A DNA stretch of 64,000 nucleotides from Spirosoma endbachense (GCF_010233585.1 NZ_CP045997.1:5964968-6028967), one strand, 5' to 3'; positions 26,608 to 34,697 are shown, numbered from the stretch's first letter. Numbers and translations: made by a program. The notes: generated by a model from the sequence alone, not told the origin.

Positions 26608-27059
26608 TTGCCGGCTGCAGTAGGATATACTGCTTATCTATGCTTCTAAGTTCCAGCTAAAAACGCAAGTTTCCGGGCGACAGGATGCTCGCCGGTGAGG
26701 AGGCTAGGGCAGCCCAACGCCCGCAAGGTTGTAAAGGTTGACACTACGTTTGTTCAGGGACGTAGCGTTATCAACCGTCAGCCCTTGCGGGCGTTAGGTG
26801 TTGCCAAACAGTAAGTAACGTTGTAGTAGGCTTGCGTATAACAGCCAGCTAGGTTCCTGTATTTCAACCCCCTTTTTAACTACGTCTCACAAATCCCTCC
26901 CACTTGAGACGATAGAATCATCATACATCCGCTTCAAGAAACGGGAAATTTCCCCTACTTGGCCAGTGATAGTAGGCTTACTTTTGGGGGCGCTAACCCT
27001 ATGGTTGGCTGTACCGGACAAATTGAACGTATAAACTTTTCACCTTTAACAAGTTTGTT
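26608..27059. other. Gene-free spacer with a long imperfect inverted repeat
   Basis: No gene was seen. The main structure is the hairpin at 26713-26800. The promoter of the downstream pair (27060, 27446) presumably lies at 26980-27050. Confidence 0.5.
26713..26800. repeat. Long imperfect inverted repeat, MITE-like
   Basis: Outer arms CAACGCCCGCAAGG (26715-26728) and CCTTGCGGGCGTTA (26783-26796) pair almost perfectly. Inner segments GGTTGACACTACG and CGTAGCGTTATCAACC pair with one bulge. The whole folds as a ~38-bp stem with a short loop. Size and structure suggest a non-autonomous mobile repeat (MITE or REP type) or a structured RNA. No target duplication was established. Confidence 0.5.
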
Positions 27060-27434
27060 ATGCCATTCGTCAAAGTAGACTACGAACTAACCGTAGATGA
27101 GCAATTTGTGGCCATGCAACTGGTTATGTTTAATCAGGAGTCGATGGCCAATTTGCAAAACGACCGGCCTGCTGTTGTTCCCCCCACGTTTAAAAGCCAG
27201 CCCGTTAATTCGTTTGATGAAGCCTACATTGTTAATCCGTCAAATCAGTTTGTGAAAATTTTTGCCGTCGGAACTGGTAATGAAGGATTTGATTTTACAA
27301 TGACATTAACATTTACAGCTGTAGACCAGGATTTAAGGCCTTTATCTGCTCCATTTTCGCCGGCAGCCCCCCTGCGAGCTGTTGTTAATGGAGCTGGTAT
27401 TGCTACGCTTGATCAAACAGTTCGATGGGTATAA
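27060..27434 (+). CDS. Hypothetical protein
   Basis: A 124-residue protein with a beta-strand-rich pattern (VKVDYELTV, DFTMTLTFTAVDQD), no signal peptide and no membrane span. It is followed after 11 bases by an exported protein gene, so the two form an operon. The family is not recognised. A start ATG at 27060 directly follows an AT-rich leader. Confidence 0.5.
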   Translation: MPFVKVDYELTVDEQFVAMQLVMFNQESMANLQNDRPAVVPPTFKSQPVNSFDEAYIVNPSNQFVKIFAVGTGNEGFDFTMTLTFTAVDQDLRPLSAPFSPAAPLRAVVNGAGIATLDQTVRWV

Positions 27435-27445
27435 CCTGTAAGCAA

Positions 27446-28813
27446 ATGAAACCTATATATTATACGTTAGCTGTCATTCTGGGAATGGCTTCACTGGCCC
27501 ATGCCCAGGTTATCGTGCAGGATGCTTCGGAGAGTTCGTCCATTCGCTATCAAGGAGCTGCAATCAGTTTCGACATTACCCAGGCGCGAACCTCGTTTCA
27601 GCTCAATAAATTTCTGAATGCGTTAAATCCAGACTATAACAAGAAAATTAATTTTTTTGCTGTTCAGGCTTCCGCGAATAGTAAGGAAGGGCTAGCCAGT
27701 ATATTAAGCTCGGGAAAAGTAGTCCCCGAGGCCTCAATCAACATAAATATTGGCCACTCCTGGGTCAATGAATCGACACGAGAACTGGGTGATTTGACCA
27801 GCCAGATCATAGATCTTTCTAAAAAAAATGGGCAAGCCAGGACCTCATTAACCAAGCAGGTTAATAAAGTAATCGATGATTTCATTACTGCCAACCCCGT
27901 AGCAACTGACTTAAATGGTGAGTTAGCCCCAGTAAAAGCCAAAAGTTTTAACTTCGTTGCTGACGCAATTATAGCGATAGCTAACAAGGAAAAATATAAA
28001 GATAATCGGGATGACCTGCTAAAACTTGCAGCTACTCTAGAGGCTAAGATCACCTCCTTATTAATTCCCATTACTCGCCGGGAAAACATAATCACCCAAC
28101 TACAAGAATCGATAAAAAGCGTCTCTTCCCTTGATCGTTATCTTATATACGGCATTCTTGGAGCCGCGGGGAGCAAGTTTACCTACCTGGCCGATCCTAA
28201 CGCGCTTGATTTTGATAAACGCTTTCAGGACAAAAAGCTCGAGGCCGGAAAAGTTGGCCTGGGTTTTAACTGGAAGCGGGGTGGAAGAGCGATTTGGGGC
28301 ATTAGTTTTACCTTCACAGGGGCTGATAATTTTAGCTTACTATCTGATACAGACTACGTAAGGACAAGTACGACGACAATTACTTCAACGACGGCTACTA
28401 CGCAGCCAACGGCGACTACCGTTGTGACGGATAGGTTGGATGGGGTAAAGAAGATTGTAGCCTTTTCTGGGGACGTGAAATACGATTATTTTAATCAATC
28501 TGCGTTTAATCTAGATCACGTTCGGTTTTATCCAGGCGTTTTAGGCGAAAAATCGGTGTTAGTTGCTAATTATTACATACGGCAGAAGTTTACCAGTAAT
28601 TCAGCTGTATTTCCGGAAGTTACAGATGTAGGCGTCGGTGGTTATTTCTTTAAAAGTAAGGGTGCTTTTTTGGGAGGGCTCTATGTTGAACTACCTGATG
28701 TATTTAACAATATCGAGCGAATGCAAACCACTCCGTCGTTTAGACCCGTCTATAATCGGTTCTCCTTAGGGATTGTTACTAAGCTAACGTTTGGCTCAGT
28801 GGCTCTCTTTTAA
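27446..28813 (+). CDS. Exported protein, possibly outer-membrane barrel
   Basis: A 455-residue protein. The ATG at 27446 (MKPIYYTLAVILG) is chosen since it gives a signal peptide ending LAHAQ; an upstream start at 27425 is possible. Residues 90-230 are helical (SLTKQVNKVIDDFI). The second half is rich in alternating strands and aromatic residues (KYDYFNQSAFNLDHVRFYPG, GGYFFKSKG) and ends LGIVTKLTFGSVALF, a pattern typical of beta-barrel strands with a C-terminal aromatic. A Thr-rich stretch near 315-335 (TSTTTITSTTATTQ) may be an extended loop. No family name can be given. Confidence 0.55.
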   Translation: MKPIYYTLAVILGMASLAHAQVIVQDASESSSIRYQGAAISFDITQARTSFQLNKFLNALNPDYNKKINFFAVQASANSKEGLASILSSGKVVPEASININIGHSWVNESTRELGDLTSQIIDLSKKNGQARTSLTKQVNKVIDDFITANPVATDLNGELAPVKAKSFNFVADAIIAIANKEKYKDNRDDLLKLAATLEAKITSLLIPITRRENIITQLQESIKSVSSLDRYLIYGILGAAGSKFTYLADPNALDFDKRFQDKKLEAGKVGLGFNWKRGGRAIWGISFTFTGADNFSLLSDTDYVRTSTTTITSTTATTQPTATTVVTDRLDGVKKIVAFSGDVKYDYFNQSAFNLDHVRFYPGVLGEKSVLVANYYIRQKFTSNSAVFPEVTDVGVGGYFFKSKGAFLGGLYVELPDVFNNIERMQTTPSFRPVYNRFSLGIVTKLTFGSVALF

Positions 28814-28902
28814 AATCCTCGGCTATACTAATGGAGTTTTTCTAGCGGATCAGAAGTTGATCAGGATCTAGTTAGACTTGCAACATAATACTGGACAAAT
28901 CC

Positions 28903-29275
28903 TTAAGCTACTTGTTGAACCTGCCGGTTATAATAGTCGAAAGGGGAAAGATAGCCAAACGCTGAATGCCTGCGTTGGTGATTATACCAAACCTCTATAC
29001 CTTCAAAGATGGCTTGCTTAGCCATGGTTTGCGTTTGGAAATCCTGATGGTACACTAACTCCGACTTTAGGCTTTTAAAAAAGCTTTCTGCCACCGCATT
29101 GTCCCAACAGTTGCCTTTCCCACTGCTACGGCAGCCCGGTCATACTTTGCACAACCAGCGGGTGTTTTTTTAGCAGTTTAGTAAAGGCATGACAGGCATA
29201 CTGCACTCCTCGATCAGAGTGAAAGATTAACTCCCGCTCAACAGGCCGATTTTTAATCGCCATCTGCTAGGCATG
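28903..29275 (-). pseudogene. Broken IS3-family transposase (OrfB C-terminal part)
   Basis: The last 63 residues (AESFFKSLKSELVYH, WYNHQRRHSAFGYLSPFDYY) are the C-terminus of an rve-type IS3 transposase. Upstream on the same strand, another frame continues the protein: [20 protein letters not shown] and QSM, then a stop and a frameshift before KGNCWDNAV-like sequence. The catalytic Asp of HSDRG is present, but the gene is frameshifted and lacks its N-terminal half and OrfA. It is an inactive IS remnant. Terminal repeats were not identified. Confidence 0.8.
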
Positions 29276-29276
29276 A

Positions 29277-29396
29277 ATGGTCGTCTCAGACGCCTTCATC
29301 GACAGGCATTAAGCCCCGTTTTATTGGCCCTGGCAGACTGGGCTATCAAAGACAGTGCACAGTTTGAGCACTTAATGAAAGCGGAGGGATTCTGAC
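29277..29396 (+). pseudogene. C-terminal fragment of an unidentified gene
   Basis: Immediately next to the IS3 remnant, an open frame reads RQALSPVLLALADWAIKDSA, then QFEHLMKAEGF and a stop at 29394-29396. It has helical, protein-like composition but no start and abuts the IS debris, which fits the tail of a gene cut by the insertion. The parent family is unknown. Confidence 0.35.
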
Positions 29397-29734
29397 TTAC
29401 TACAACCCACTCAACCCACTTTCTTAATTGACTGATTAAGGAACTCAGGACTTTGTTTCCTACTTAAAAATGGATTTAATACGACCAGTTACTTATTATC
29501 AATAAACGCTCCCTTTATTCGACGACTAGTTGCGCTTTTCGCCCCTAATGACAAATTGACTTCTTTTTGTATGGGGCAATATTTTTCTGGCCGGCCCAGT
29601 AAAACGGTCGTATTTCCGTACCAATATCCTGTATCTGCTAACAGGCTATTTTTTGTGAAAAACCGTACGAAAAAACGGTTCGATTAAATAGGCCAATAAT
29701 TCGTATCTTGTTAAGGCTTATTTGAACCATTTTT
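29397..29734. promoter_or_regulatory. Gene-free region upstream of the serine recombinase, with two dyads
   Basis: Contains ACGG-N8-CCGT at 29604-29619 and AACCGT-N8-ACGGTT at 29661-29680, with centres 59 bases apart. Resolvase and invertase genes often have their crossover or operator sites just upstream, so these are candidate recombinase binding sites. This is inferred; no gene was seen. Confidence 0.4.
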
Positions 29735-29932
29735 ATGTCTGAGTACCATAAACCAAGCGTACCTCAATCCTTCGATCCCTGGCTTGCTGAAGTAGTCGAT
29801 GAACTGCGCGAGCTACACCATACGGATCCCCTCAGCCAGCAAGAGCATGACTGGCTCTATAATGTCTGGGAGAACTACGATCTTTCAGTTGCCGAAGCGG
29901 CCCAATCGTTCATTAACGAAAATCCTGTCTAA
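29735..29932 (+). CDS. Small acidic protein coupled to the recombinase
   Basis: A 65-residue acidic protein (DPWLAEVVDELRELHHTD, SQQEHDWLYNVWENYD) with a likely three-helix fold. Its stop codon TAA overlaps the recombinase ATG (TAATG), so the two are translationally coupled. Short proteins preceding serine recombinases are seen in Bacteroidota elements, and this one may be a partner or regulator. No family is recognised. Confidence 0.5.
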   Translation: MSEYHKPSVPQSFDPWLAEVVDELRELHHTDPLSQQEHDWLYNVWENYDLSVAEAAQSFINENPV

Positions 29933-30522
29933 TGAAAATTGGCTACGCCCGCGTGTCCACTCAGGACCAGAATTTATCCATGCAGCTCGATGCCCTCAAA
30001 GCGCAAGGCTGTGAGAAAATTTTTCAGGAAAAAGCCTCAGGAACTAAAGCCGATCGGCCTGAGCTAACGAAGCTGCTCGAGCACGTGCGCGTAGGCGATA
30101 CGGTGGTGATCTGGAAACTCGACCGACTCGGCCGATCCCTAGCTCACCTGGTAGAGATGGTTAACGTACTTGAGCGAGAAGGTATTGGACTCATTAGTCT
30201 GAACGATCCCGTCGATACCACGACGGCGCAGGGCCGACTCGTGTTTAGGATCTTTGCCAGCCTGGCTGAATTCGAGCGGGAGCTGATCAAGGAGCGTACA
30301 CAGGCCGGACTCCAGTCCGCTCGACGACGTGGTCAGCGGTTGGGCAGACCAACCGGTTTATCAAAAGAAGCCCAAAATAAATCACGAATTGCCGAAAGTC
30401 TCTATAAAGAAGGAAAGCTATCTGTGAAGGATATTTCTAAGCTGCTTGATATCTCTAAGTCGACCTTGTATGTGTATTTAAGGAGTAGAGGAATTGTGAT
30501 TGGTCAAAATCTTATAGGCTGA
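29932..30522 (+). CDS. Serine recombinase (resolvase/invertase family)
   Basis: A 196-residue small serine recombinase that cuts and rejoins DNA via a 5'-phosphoserine link. Seen: the catalytic start GYARVSTQDQNL with the nucleophile Ser9, the motif WKLDRLGRS with its conserved Arg residues, the long E-helix (AEFERELIKERTQAGL), and a C-terminal HTH (KDISKLLDISKSTLYVYL). The length is that of Tn3 resolvases and Hin/Pin invertases, and the protein appears intact. The preceding dyads may be its site. It directly precedes the AT-rich ATPase/TOPRIM gene, so it may mark a cargo insertion. Confidence 0.92.
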   Translation: MKIGYARVSTQDQNLSMQLDALKAQGCEKIFQEKASGTKADRPELTKLLEHVRVGDTVVIWKLDRLGRSLAHLVEMVNVLEREGIGLISLNDPVDTTTAQGRLVFRIFASLAEFERELIKERTQAGLQSARRRGQRLGRPTGLSKEAQNKSRIAESLYKEGKLSVKDISKLLDISKSTLYVYLRSRGIVIGQNLIG

Positions 30523-30619
30523 AAGATGCACAGTCTATAAGGTATTTATTATTCAATAAATGCCCATTACAGACAAAGGTTTTCAATTTTTAATTTTGTT
30601 AATCTATAAATTCGAATAA

Positions 30620-32380
30620 ATGCTGCTAAATATTAAATATAACTGGGCCTGTTTTACACGTGGATCTCATAATCTCGCTGATTTCTCAATAATTACTGGC
30701 CTAAACGGTACCGGAAAAACAATGTTATTAGAGAACCTTTTTCAGGGTCCAGAACCAGTACTAGAAATTCTTGATTCAGATGAGAAACAAATAACTAACA
30801 TTAAGTATATCGCTTTAGCATCTTTGATACCGAGTCTCGATTTATCAAGTACCGACCAATCAGCCCCTCATATAACTAAGCAAAAAAACCCTTTCACTGC
30901 TATTTGCTATTATTATAAAAATCACTTAAAAGTTGGCAGCGTACCGATAGGCTTTGAAAAAATTGCCTTAAAACTAAACAAAAATGTATATCAGCTTACT
31001 GATGATGAAATAATTCAATATTACCATCTAGATGACGGAATTCCCAATAGCGACCCTTTTTATTTAAAAATAGGCGAGATTGTTGGGTACTATTCTAAAA
31101 TGGATCATGATAACCGGTTCAAACATTTCCAAGCAAAAGAATATGGAGAGAAAATTGATTTTCTAGACCGAAAATCCTTCAAAGAAAATTATGGTGAGAA
31201 CCCTAAATATAAATTAAATGAAATATTAAAAAAATGTGGCCTTCCATATGAAATTATTATTTCCAGTCAGAACTTAAATCAATATCATGCTGTGCACTTT
31301 CGTCATCTCCAAACAAAGGAAATTGTTGGTAATATTAAAATGTCTTCTGGCGAAAAAGTGCTGGTAGCACTCGCATTAGCGCTCTTTAATATAGAACTAG
31401 GCAATTCTTCTACAATAGATTTGCTTTTGCTAGATGAACCAGATGCGTCTTTACATCCGTCGATGATTAAAAAGTTACTTTATACGATTGATGAAGTATT
31501 CATCAAAAATGGAGTAAAAGTTATTATGACGACACATTCCCCTTCAACTATTGCCTTAGCTCCTGAAACTGCTGGGGTTTATTTACTAGAAAAAGAACCA
31601 ACTACTATAACTAAGCTTTCCCCAGACGAAGCGATTAGCAGACTAACCGTTGGAATACCAACTTTAAGTGTACGAATAGAGAACCGAAGAATAGTATTTG
31701 TAGAAAGCAAGTATGATGCTAAGAACCTTGATTATTTATTTACGAAACTAAAAGTCACACTTGGAACCGAATTCTCGTTAAATTTTATTCCATCAGATAT
31801 AACTGGAGATGGATCATGCGAAAAAGTTATTGATTTACTGAACAAGTTAAAAACAGCGCCTTCCATTTATGGTGTAATTGATCATGATAACACCAACAAG
31901 TCACAGGGTAACCTGCTTGTTTTAGGAGAAGGAAACAGAAATGGCATAGAAAATTACTTACTGGATCCTGTAGTTTTAGGCGCTTATCTTACTCAGGAAC
32001 GAATTCTATCAAAAAGTGAAGTTGGTTTAAGTGACTATGAAACCCATTTGGCAATAGAAGGATTTGATAACAATCGTTTACAATCATTTAGCGATAGAAT
32101 AGTTGATATTATTTTTGCCTATGAGGTAAATAAGGCATTGTTGCCAACGATAAAAAGTTGCTATGCGAATGGTCACGAAATAACCCTACCTGAATGGTTT
32201 GCAATAGTAGACGATCATGAATTGAAAGAATTTGTGTTAAAACGTTTTGACAAATTAAACTCCTTAAAAAATGCTAATAAATTAAGTGATGATATACTTT
32301 CAAAAACTATTAGTGATATGCCTGGATTAATTCCTCTTGATATTATTAACACAATGAAAAAATTAATTGAGCCAAATTAA
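30620..32380 (+). CDS. Fused ABC-type ATPase and TOPRIM/DUF4435-like protein, PARIS-like defence candidate
   Basis: A 586-residue protein in two parts. Residues 1-345 are an AAA15/SMC-type ATPase: Walker A GLNGTGKT at 27-34, signature SSGEK at 242-246, Walker B LLLLDEPDAS at 268-277, and H-loop TTHSP at 304-308. Residues 355-586 show TOPRIM-like acidic sites: Glu362 in VFVESKYD, Asp421/Asp423 in GVIDHDN, and IENYLLDP at 443-450, as in DUF4435. This ATPase plus TOPRIM order is that of OLD-type nucleases and of PARIS, where AriA (ATPase) and AriB (DUF4435 toxin) can be fused. The ENYLL motif favours the DUF4435/AriB match. The gene is much AT-richer than its neighbours, a sign of transfer. Defence function is inferred; the ATPase assignment is firm. 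Confidence 0.75.
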   Translation: MLLNIKYNWACFTRGSHNLADFSIITGLNGTGKTMLLENLFQGPEPVLEILDSDEKQITNIKYIALASLIPSLDLSSTDQSAPHITKQKNPFTAICYYYKNHLKVGSVPIGFEKIALKLNKNVYQLTDDEIIQYYHLDDGIPNSDPFYLKIGEIVGYYSKMDHDNRFKHFQAKEYGEKIDFLDRKSFKENYGENPKYKLNEILKKCGLPYEIIISSQNLNQYHAVHFRHLQTKEIVGNIKMSSGEKVLVALALALFNIELGNSSTIDLLLLDEPDASLHPSMIKKLLYTIDEVFIKNGVKVIMTTHSPSTIALAPETAGVYLLEKEPTTITKLSPDEAISRLTVGIPTLSVRIENRRIVFVESKYDAKNLDYLFTKLKVTLGTEFSLNFIPSDITGDGSCEKVIDLLNKLKTAPSIYGVIDHDNTNKSQGNLLVLGEGNRNGIENYLLDPVVLGAYLTQERILSKSEVGLSDYETHLAIEGFDNNRLQSFSDRIVDIIFAYEVNKALLPTIKSCYANGHEITLPEWFAIVDDHELKEFVLKRFDKLNSLKNANKLSDDILSKTISDMPGLIPLDIINTMKKLIEPN

Positions 32381-32473
32381 AGGCTTGTGATTAAGGCACA
32401 TGACCTAACCTAAAGCTCAATTTATTAATCATACAATTCTTGGCAAGGATTTTATCAATTGTATTTCTTTCAC

Positions 32474-32650
32474 TTAGCTCCAGATCGCTGGAAAGTCCGT
32501 TGTATCCATGCCTTCAAACAGCATGCCATGTTTACGCAGATAGGTATACGTCTGATCGGGCGTAGAGTGCTGGCAGTGGCGTTGCACTCGAAGAATATCC
32601 TTGGTTGTTTTATAGAGCGTCACCGCATCGGTGGGCTTCCAGGTTTAGTC
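32474..32650 (-). pseudogene. C-terminal ghost of a tyrosine recombinase
   Basis: On the minus strand, the frame reads WKPTDAVTLYKTTKDILRVQ, then HSTPDQTYTYLRKHGM and a stop at 32474-32476. It aligns by eye with the end of the intact integrase at 35902 (WKHTGAIALWNATKDIDLIR, HSDIKQTIEYLRDLGI): same WK, TKDI, R-HS and the Tyr of YLR. The rest of the gene is missing, and the fragment runs directly into the DUF1810 gene. It is evidence for an older integration end here. Confidence 0.65.
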
Positions 32651-33092
32651 TAGCTAACTCTGTGACTATAGTAAGCGTCTTTTGATCGGGTTCACCTTCG
32701 TAATATTTTTCCAGTACCTGTTGAAAGACGGGATCTGCTCCCTCAATCAAACTAAACAGGGTCATACTAGACCGTAATTTCAAATCATCAGGGCTGCCCA
32801 TGATCTGACTAGCCGTTCTCCCTTCAACTGCCAATAACGCTCGGACAATCTCAACAAGCCGACTCCCAAGAAGGGGATGTTGCAGGTAGGCCGTGGCTTC
32901 AGCGAGATCCTTAATAGCGTAAAATTTGGCGGTTTCACTCAAGCCTAGCCCAGCAATCTGGGGGAAGATAAACCACATCCAATGGCTTTGTTTTCGGCCA
33001 TTCTTAATTTCGACAAATGCCCTGGCGTAGTCGCGCTCCTGGGCGTTAAGAAATCGCTTTAGGTCACCATGTACCTCCATAGTAATTACCAT
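32610..33092 (-). CDS. DUF1810 family protein with altered C-terminus
   Basis: A 160-residue protein of the DUF1810 family (function unknown). Typical features: LKRFLNAQERDYARAFVEIK, QSHWMWFIFPQIAGLG, LKLRSSMTLF and KYYEGEPDQKTL. MVITMEVHG could start at residue 1 or at Met5. The last ~12 residues (NLEAHRCGDAL) are read from sequence that, in another frame, is the recombinase remnant at 32474-32650. The natural C-terminus has therefore probably been replaced by fusion at a junction near 32640. The core is complete, so it may still work. Confidence 0.75.
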   Translation of the reverse strand: MVITMEVHGDLKRFLNAQERDYARAFVEIKNGRKQSHWMWFIFPQIAGLGLSETAKFYAIKDLAEATAYLQHPLLGSRLVEIVRALLAVEGRTASQIMGSPDDLKLRSSMTLFSLIEGADPVFQQVLEKYYEGEPDQKTLTIVTELARLNLEAHRCGDAL

Positions 33093-33159
33093 TTTCTATA
33101 TCATTACTAACTAAAAAGCGAGTATTTTGCTTTTAAAAGCCTCTGGCCGGGAAAGAAAA

Positions 33160-33351
33160 ATGAATCTGACTAGCTCCTGTGTCTTGTCTGCCAATAATCT
33201 GGAGCTACAGTATATGCAGATCCGTCAGTATCTCAATGAATCCGTGCGGTTTCTGGGTCTGGCAGCTTATCAGGCAAGTATGGCCTCCTCCATCGAGAAC
33301 GGCATGAAAATCGTTGCCTCCTGGCTGAAGGTGGAGTGCTTAAACAATTAA
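33160..33351 (+). CDS. Possible small hypothetical protein
   Basis: A 63-residue frame (MNLTSSCVLSANNLELQYMQ...) with helical, protein-like composition, including LNESVRFLGLAAYQASM. An upstream start at 33127 also exists. It has no neighbours in the same direction within reach and no family features, so it is weakly supported. Confidence 0.25.
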   Translation: MNLTSSCVLSANNLELQYMQIRQYLNESVRFLGLAAYQASMASSIENGMKIVASWLKVECLNN

Positions 33352-33743
33352 TTGCAGCTTAAAGTGCATTTATGTGTTCTCAAACTAACTAATTAAATCG
33401 GTCAGCTTGCAGAGGTTTTATCGCCGCAGAAGAGAAAGTAGCAAAAAAGTTACCTGAACACTTGACAACTAGGTAACTTTTTTGCTACCTTTGCGATCTG
33501 ATAACGAACACTTAAAAACTATGCAATCAAAATTAAAGGAAAGTCATAATAGCATCTTATATGTATACGTTATATATTTATTATATACAAACGACATTAC
33601 TTACGTTCCCTCATCCTCACTGAATGCCGATCATCCCTCTCCCTAATTTTTTTTTGCTACGGTAGCTAAATTGCTACTAAAACAATTGCTATGATGTTAC
33701 CTTTTCGTTAACATTTGCGGTTTATATCAAACTAAGAAAAAAT
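33352..33743. other. Regulatory region in front of hicA
   Basis: No firm gene. It contains the inverted repeat and promoter at 33438-33493 and further copies of GCTAC/GTAGC at 33654-33666 (GCTACGGTAGC) and 33672-33677. A 41-codon AT-rich frame at 33522-33647 is of doubtful reality. An upstream transcript leader or small RNA is possible. Confidence 0.45.
33438..33493 (+). promoter_or_regulatory. Inverted repeat overlapping a Bacteroidota-type promoter
   Basis: Arms GTAGCAAAAAAGTTACCT (33438-33455) and AGGTAACTTTTTTGCTAC (33471-33488) form a perfect 18-bp dyad with a 15-base centre. A Bacteroidota promoter pattern overlaps it: TTG at 33462 and TACCTTTG (TAnnTTTG) at 33486-33493, 21 bases apart. 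The promoter would fire rightward toward hicA. A dyad on a promoter next to a toxin-antitoxin pair suggests autoregulation by the antitoxin. Confidence 0.55.
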
Positions 33744-33926
33744 ATGACCGCACAAGAGTTAATCAGGAAAGCAGAGGATAATGGATGGAGAGAAGTAAGG
33801 CGAGTTGGAAGCCACCGAATATTCAAGAAAGAAGGGAAAGTACTGATTTTATCAGTACCGGATCATGGTCATAAGGACCTGAAACCTGGTCTTTTGGGTA
33901 AGCTGCTAAAAATCATCCACTCGTAA
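33744..33926 (+). CDS. hicA: HicA mRNA interferase toxin
   Basis: A 60-residue HicA/YcfA-like protein, a double-stranded-RNA-binding-fold ribonuclease that cuts mRNA and stops growth until neutralised by HicB. Seen: TAQELIRKAEDNGW, then VGSHRIFKKEG with the catalytic His24, and a typical HGHKDLKPGLLGKLLKII end. Length is typical for the family. It lies 103 bases before the HicB-like gene. As the first gene of the pair, it has the usual order of hicAB. The upstream region holds a promoter and repeated GCTAC motifs. Confidence 0.85.
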   Translation: MTAQELIRKAEDNGWREVRRVGSHRIFKKEGKVLILSVPDHGHKDLKPGLLGKLLKIIHS

Positions 33927-34029
33927 ATCTCTTACTTACATTCCACTGCCATTAAACTTTCCTTACCGATTACAATCAATTCTGTGTCGGTGCGTATATC
34001 ATTCCAAACTATAAATTGAATTTTCAATC

Positions 34030-34677
34030 ATGATCGCCGAACCAAACATACAAACAATGCAATTGGCAATTGTCCTCGAAAAAGATGACACTGATGAAAT
34101 TGCAGGCAGTGTAGAAACGGATAGTTTTTTACTAAGTACTGTAGGTCATTCTACGGCTGAAGTTACAGAGAATTTACGCCTGTTAATTACAGACTTTCTG
34201 GAACATGAGGGTAGAGAACTGGACGAATGGAGATATACTTCGATAGAAAACATCCGATTTACTTATGAATACGAACTGCCGATTGTCATTGAACGAGACG
34301 ACAGTAACGAAATTGCAGGCAGTATTCAAACAGATGGCTTTTTCTTAAGCACTGTAGCTCATACTACAGATGATGTTACAGAGAACTTACGCATGTTAAT
34401 TTCAGACTTTCTGGAACACGAGGGTAGAGAACTGGACGAATGGAAATATGCTTCAATAGAAAACATCCGATTTACCTATGAATACGACGTAACAGCTCTT
34501 TTTGATGTCTTCGATGTTCTTAAAATAAACTCTATCGCAGAGTTGGCCGGACTTAACAAATCGCTCCTGCGACAATATGCTTCCGGTGTTAAAAACCCGT
34601 CAGAAGATCAAGCTAAGAAAATAGAAGCTGCTGTTCATGATCTAGGCAAGCGTTTGTTACAAGTGACTGTTGCTTAG
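34030..34677 (+). CDS. hicB: HicB-like antitoxin with a duplicated HicB domain and C-terminal DNA-binding domain
   Basis: A 215-residue protein. Residues 12-82 and 83-153 are two tandem copies of the same 71-residue HicB-type domain (IVLEKDDTDEIAGSVETD; IVIERDDSNEIAGSIQTD), differing at roughly one position in four. The C-terminal 60 residues form an HTH (SIAELAGLNKSLLRQYASGV). HicB antitoxins normally have one such domain and about 110-145 residues; they block HicA and repress the operon. The doubled domain is unusual and could bind two HicA molecules from one chain or increase avidity. The DNA copies (34063-34275, 34276-34488) are also very similar, so the duplication is recent. A 20-bp palindrome follows. 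Confidence 0.75.
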   Translation: MIAEPNIQTMQLAIVLEKDDTDEIAGSVETDSFLLSTVGHSTAEVTENLRLLITDFLEHEGRELDEWRYTSIENIRFTYEYELPIVIERDDSNEIAGSIQTDGFFLSTVAHTTDDVTENLRMLISDFLEHEGRELDEWKYASIENIRFTYEYDVTALFDVFDVLKINSIAELAGLNKSLLRQYASGVKNPSEDQAKKIEAAVHDLGKRLLQVTVA

Positions 34678-34697
34678 TAAAGCAAGTCCATCCTTTC

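Noticed and set aside
32459..32653. Plus-strand frame opposite the integrase ghost
   Set aside because: It is the mirror of the minus-strand recombinase remnant, which aligns with an intact integrase.
33522..33647. 41-codon frame downstream of the 33.4-kb promoter
   Set aside because: AT-rich, repetitive Tyr/Ile content, no homology visible. It remains possible as a leader peptide, so it is mentioned only in the region note.
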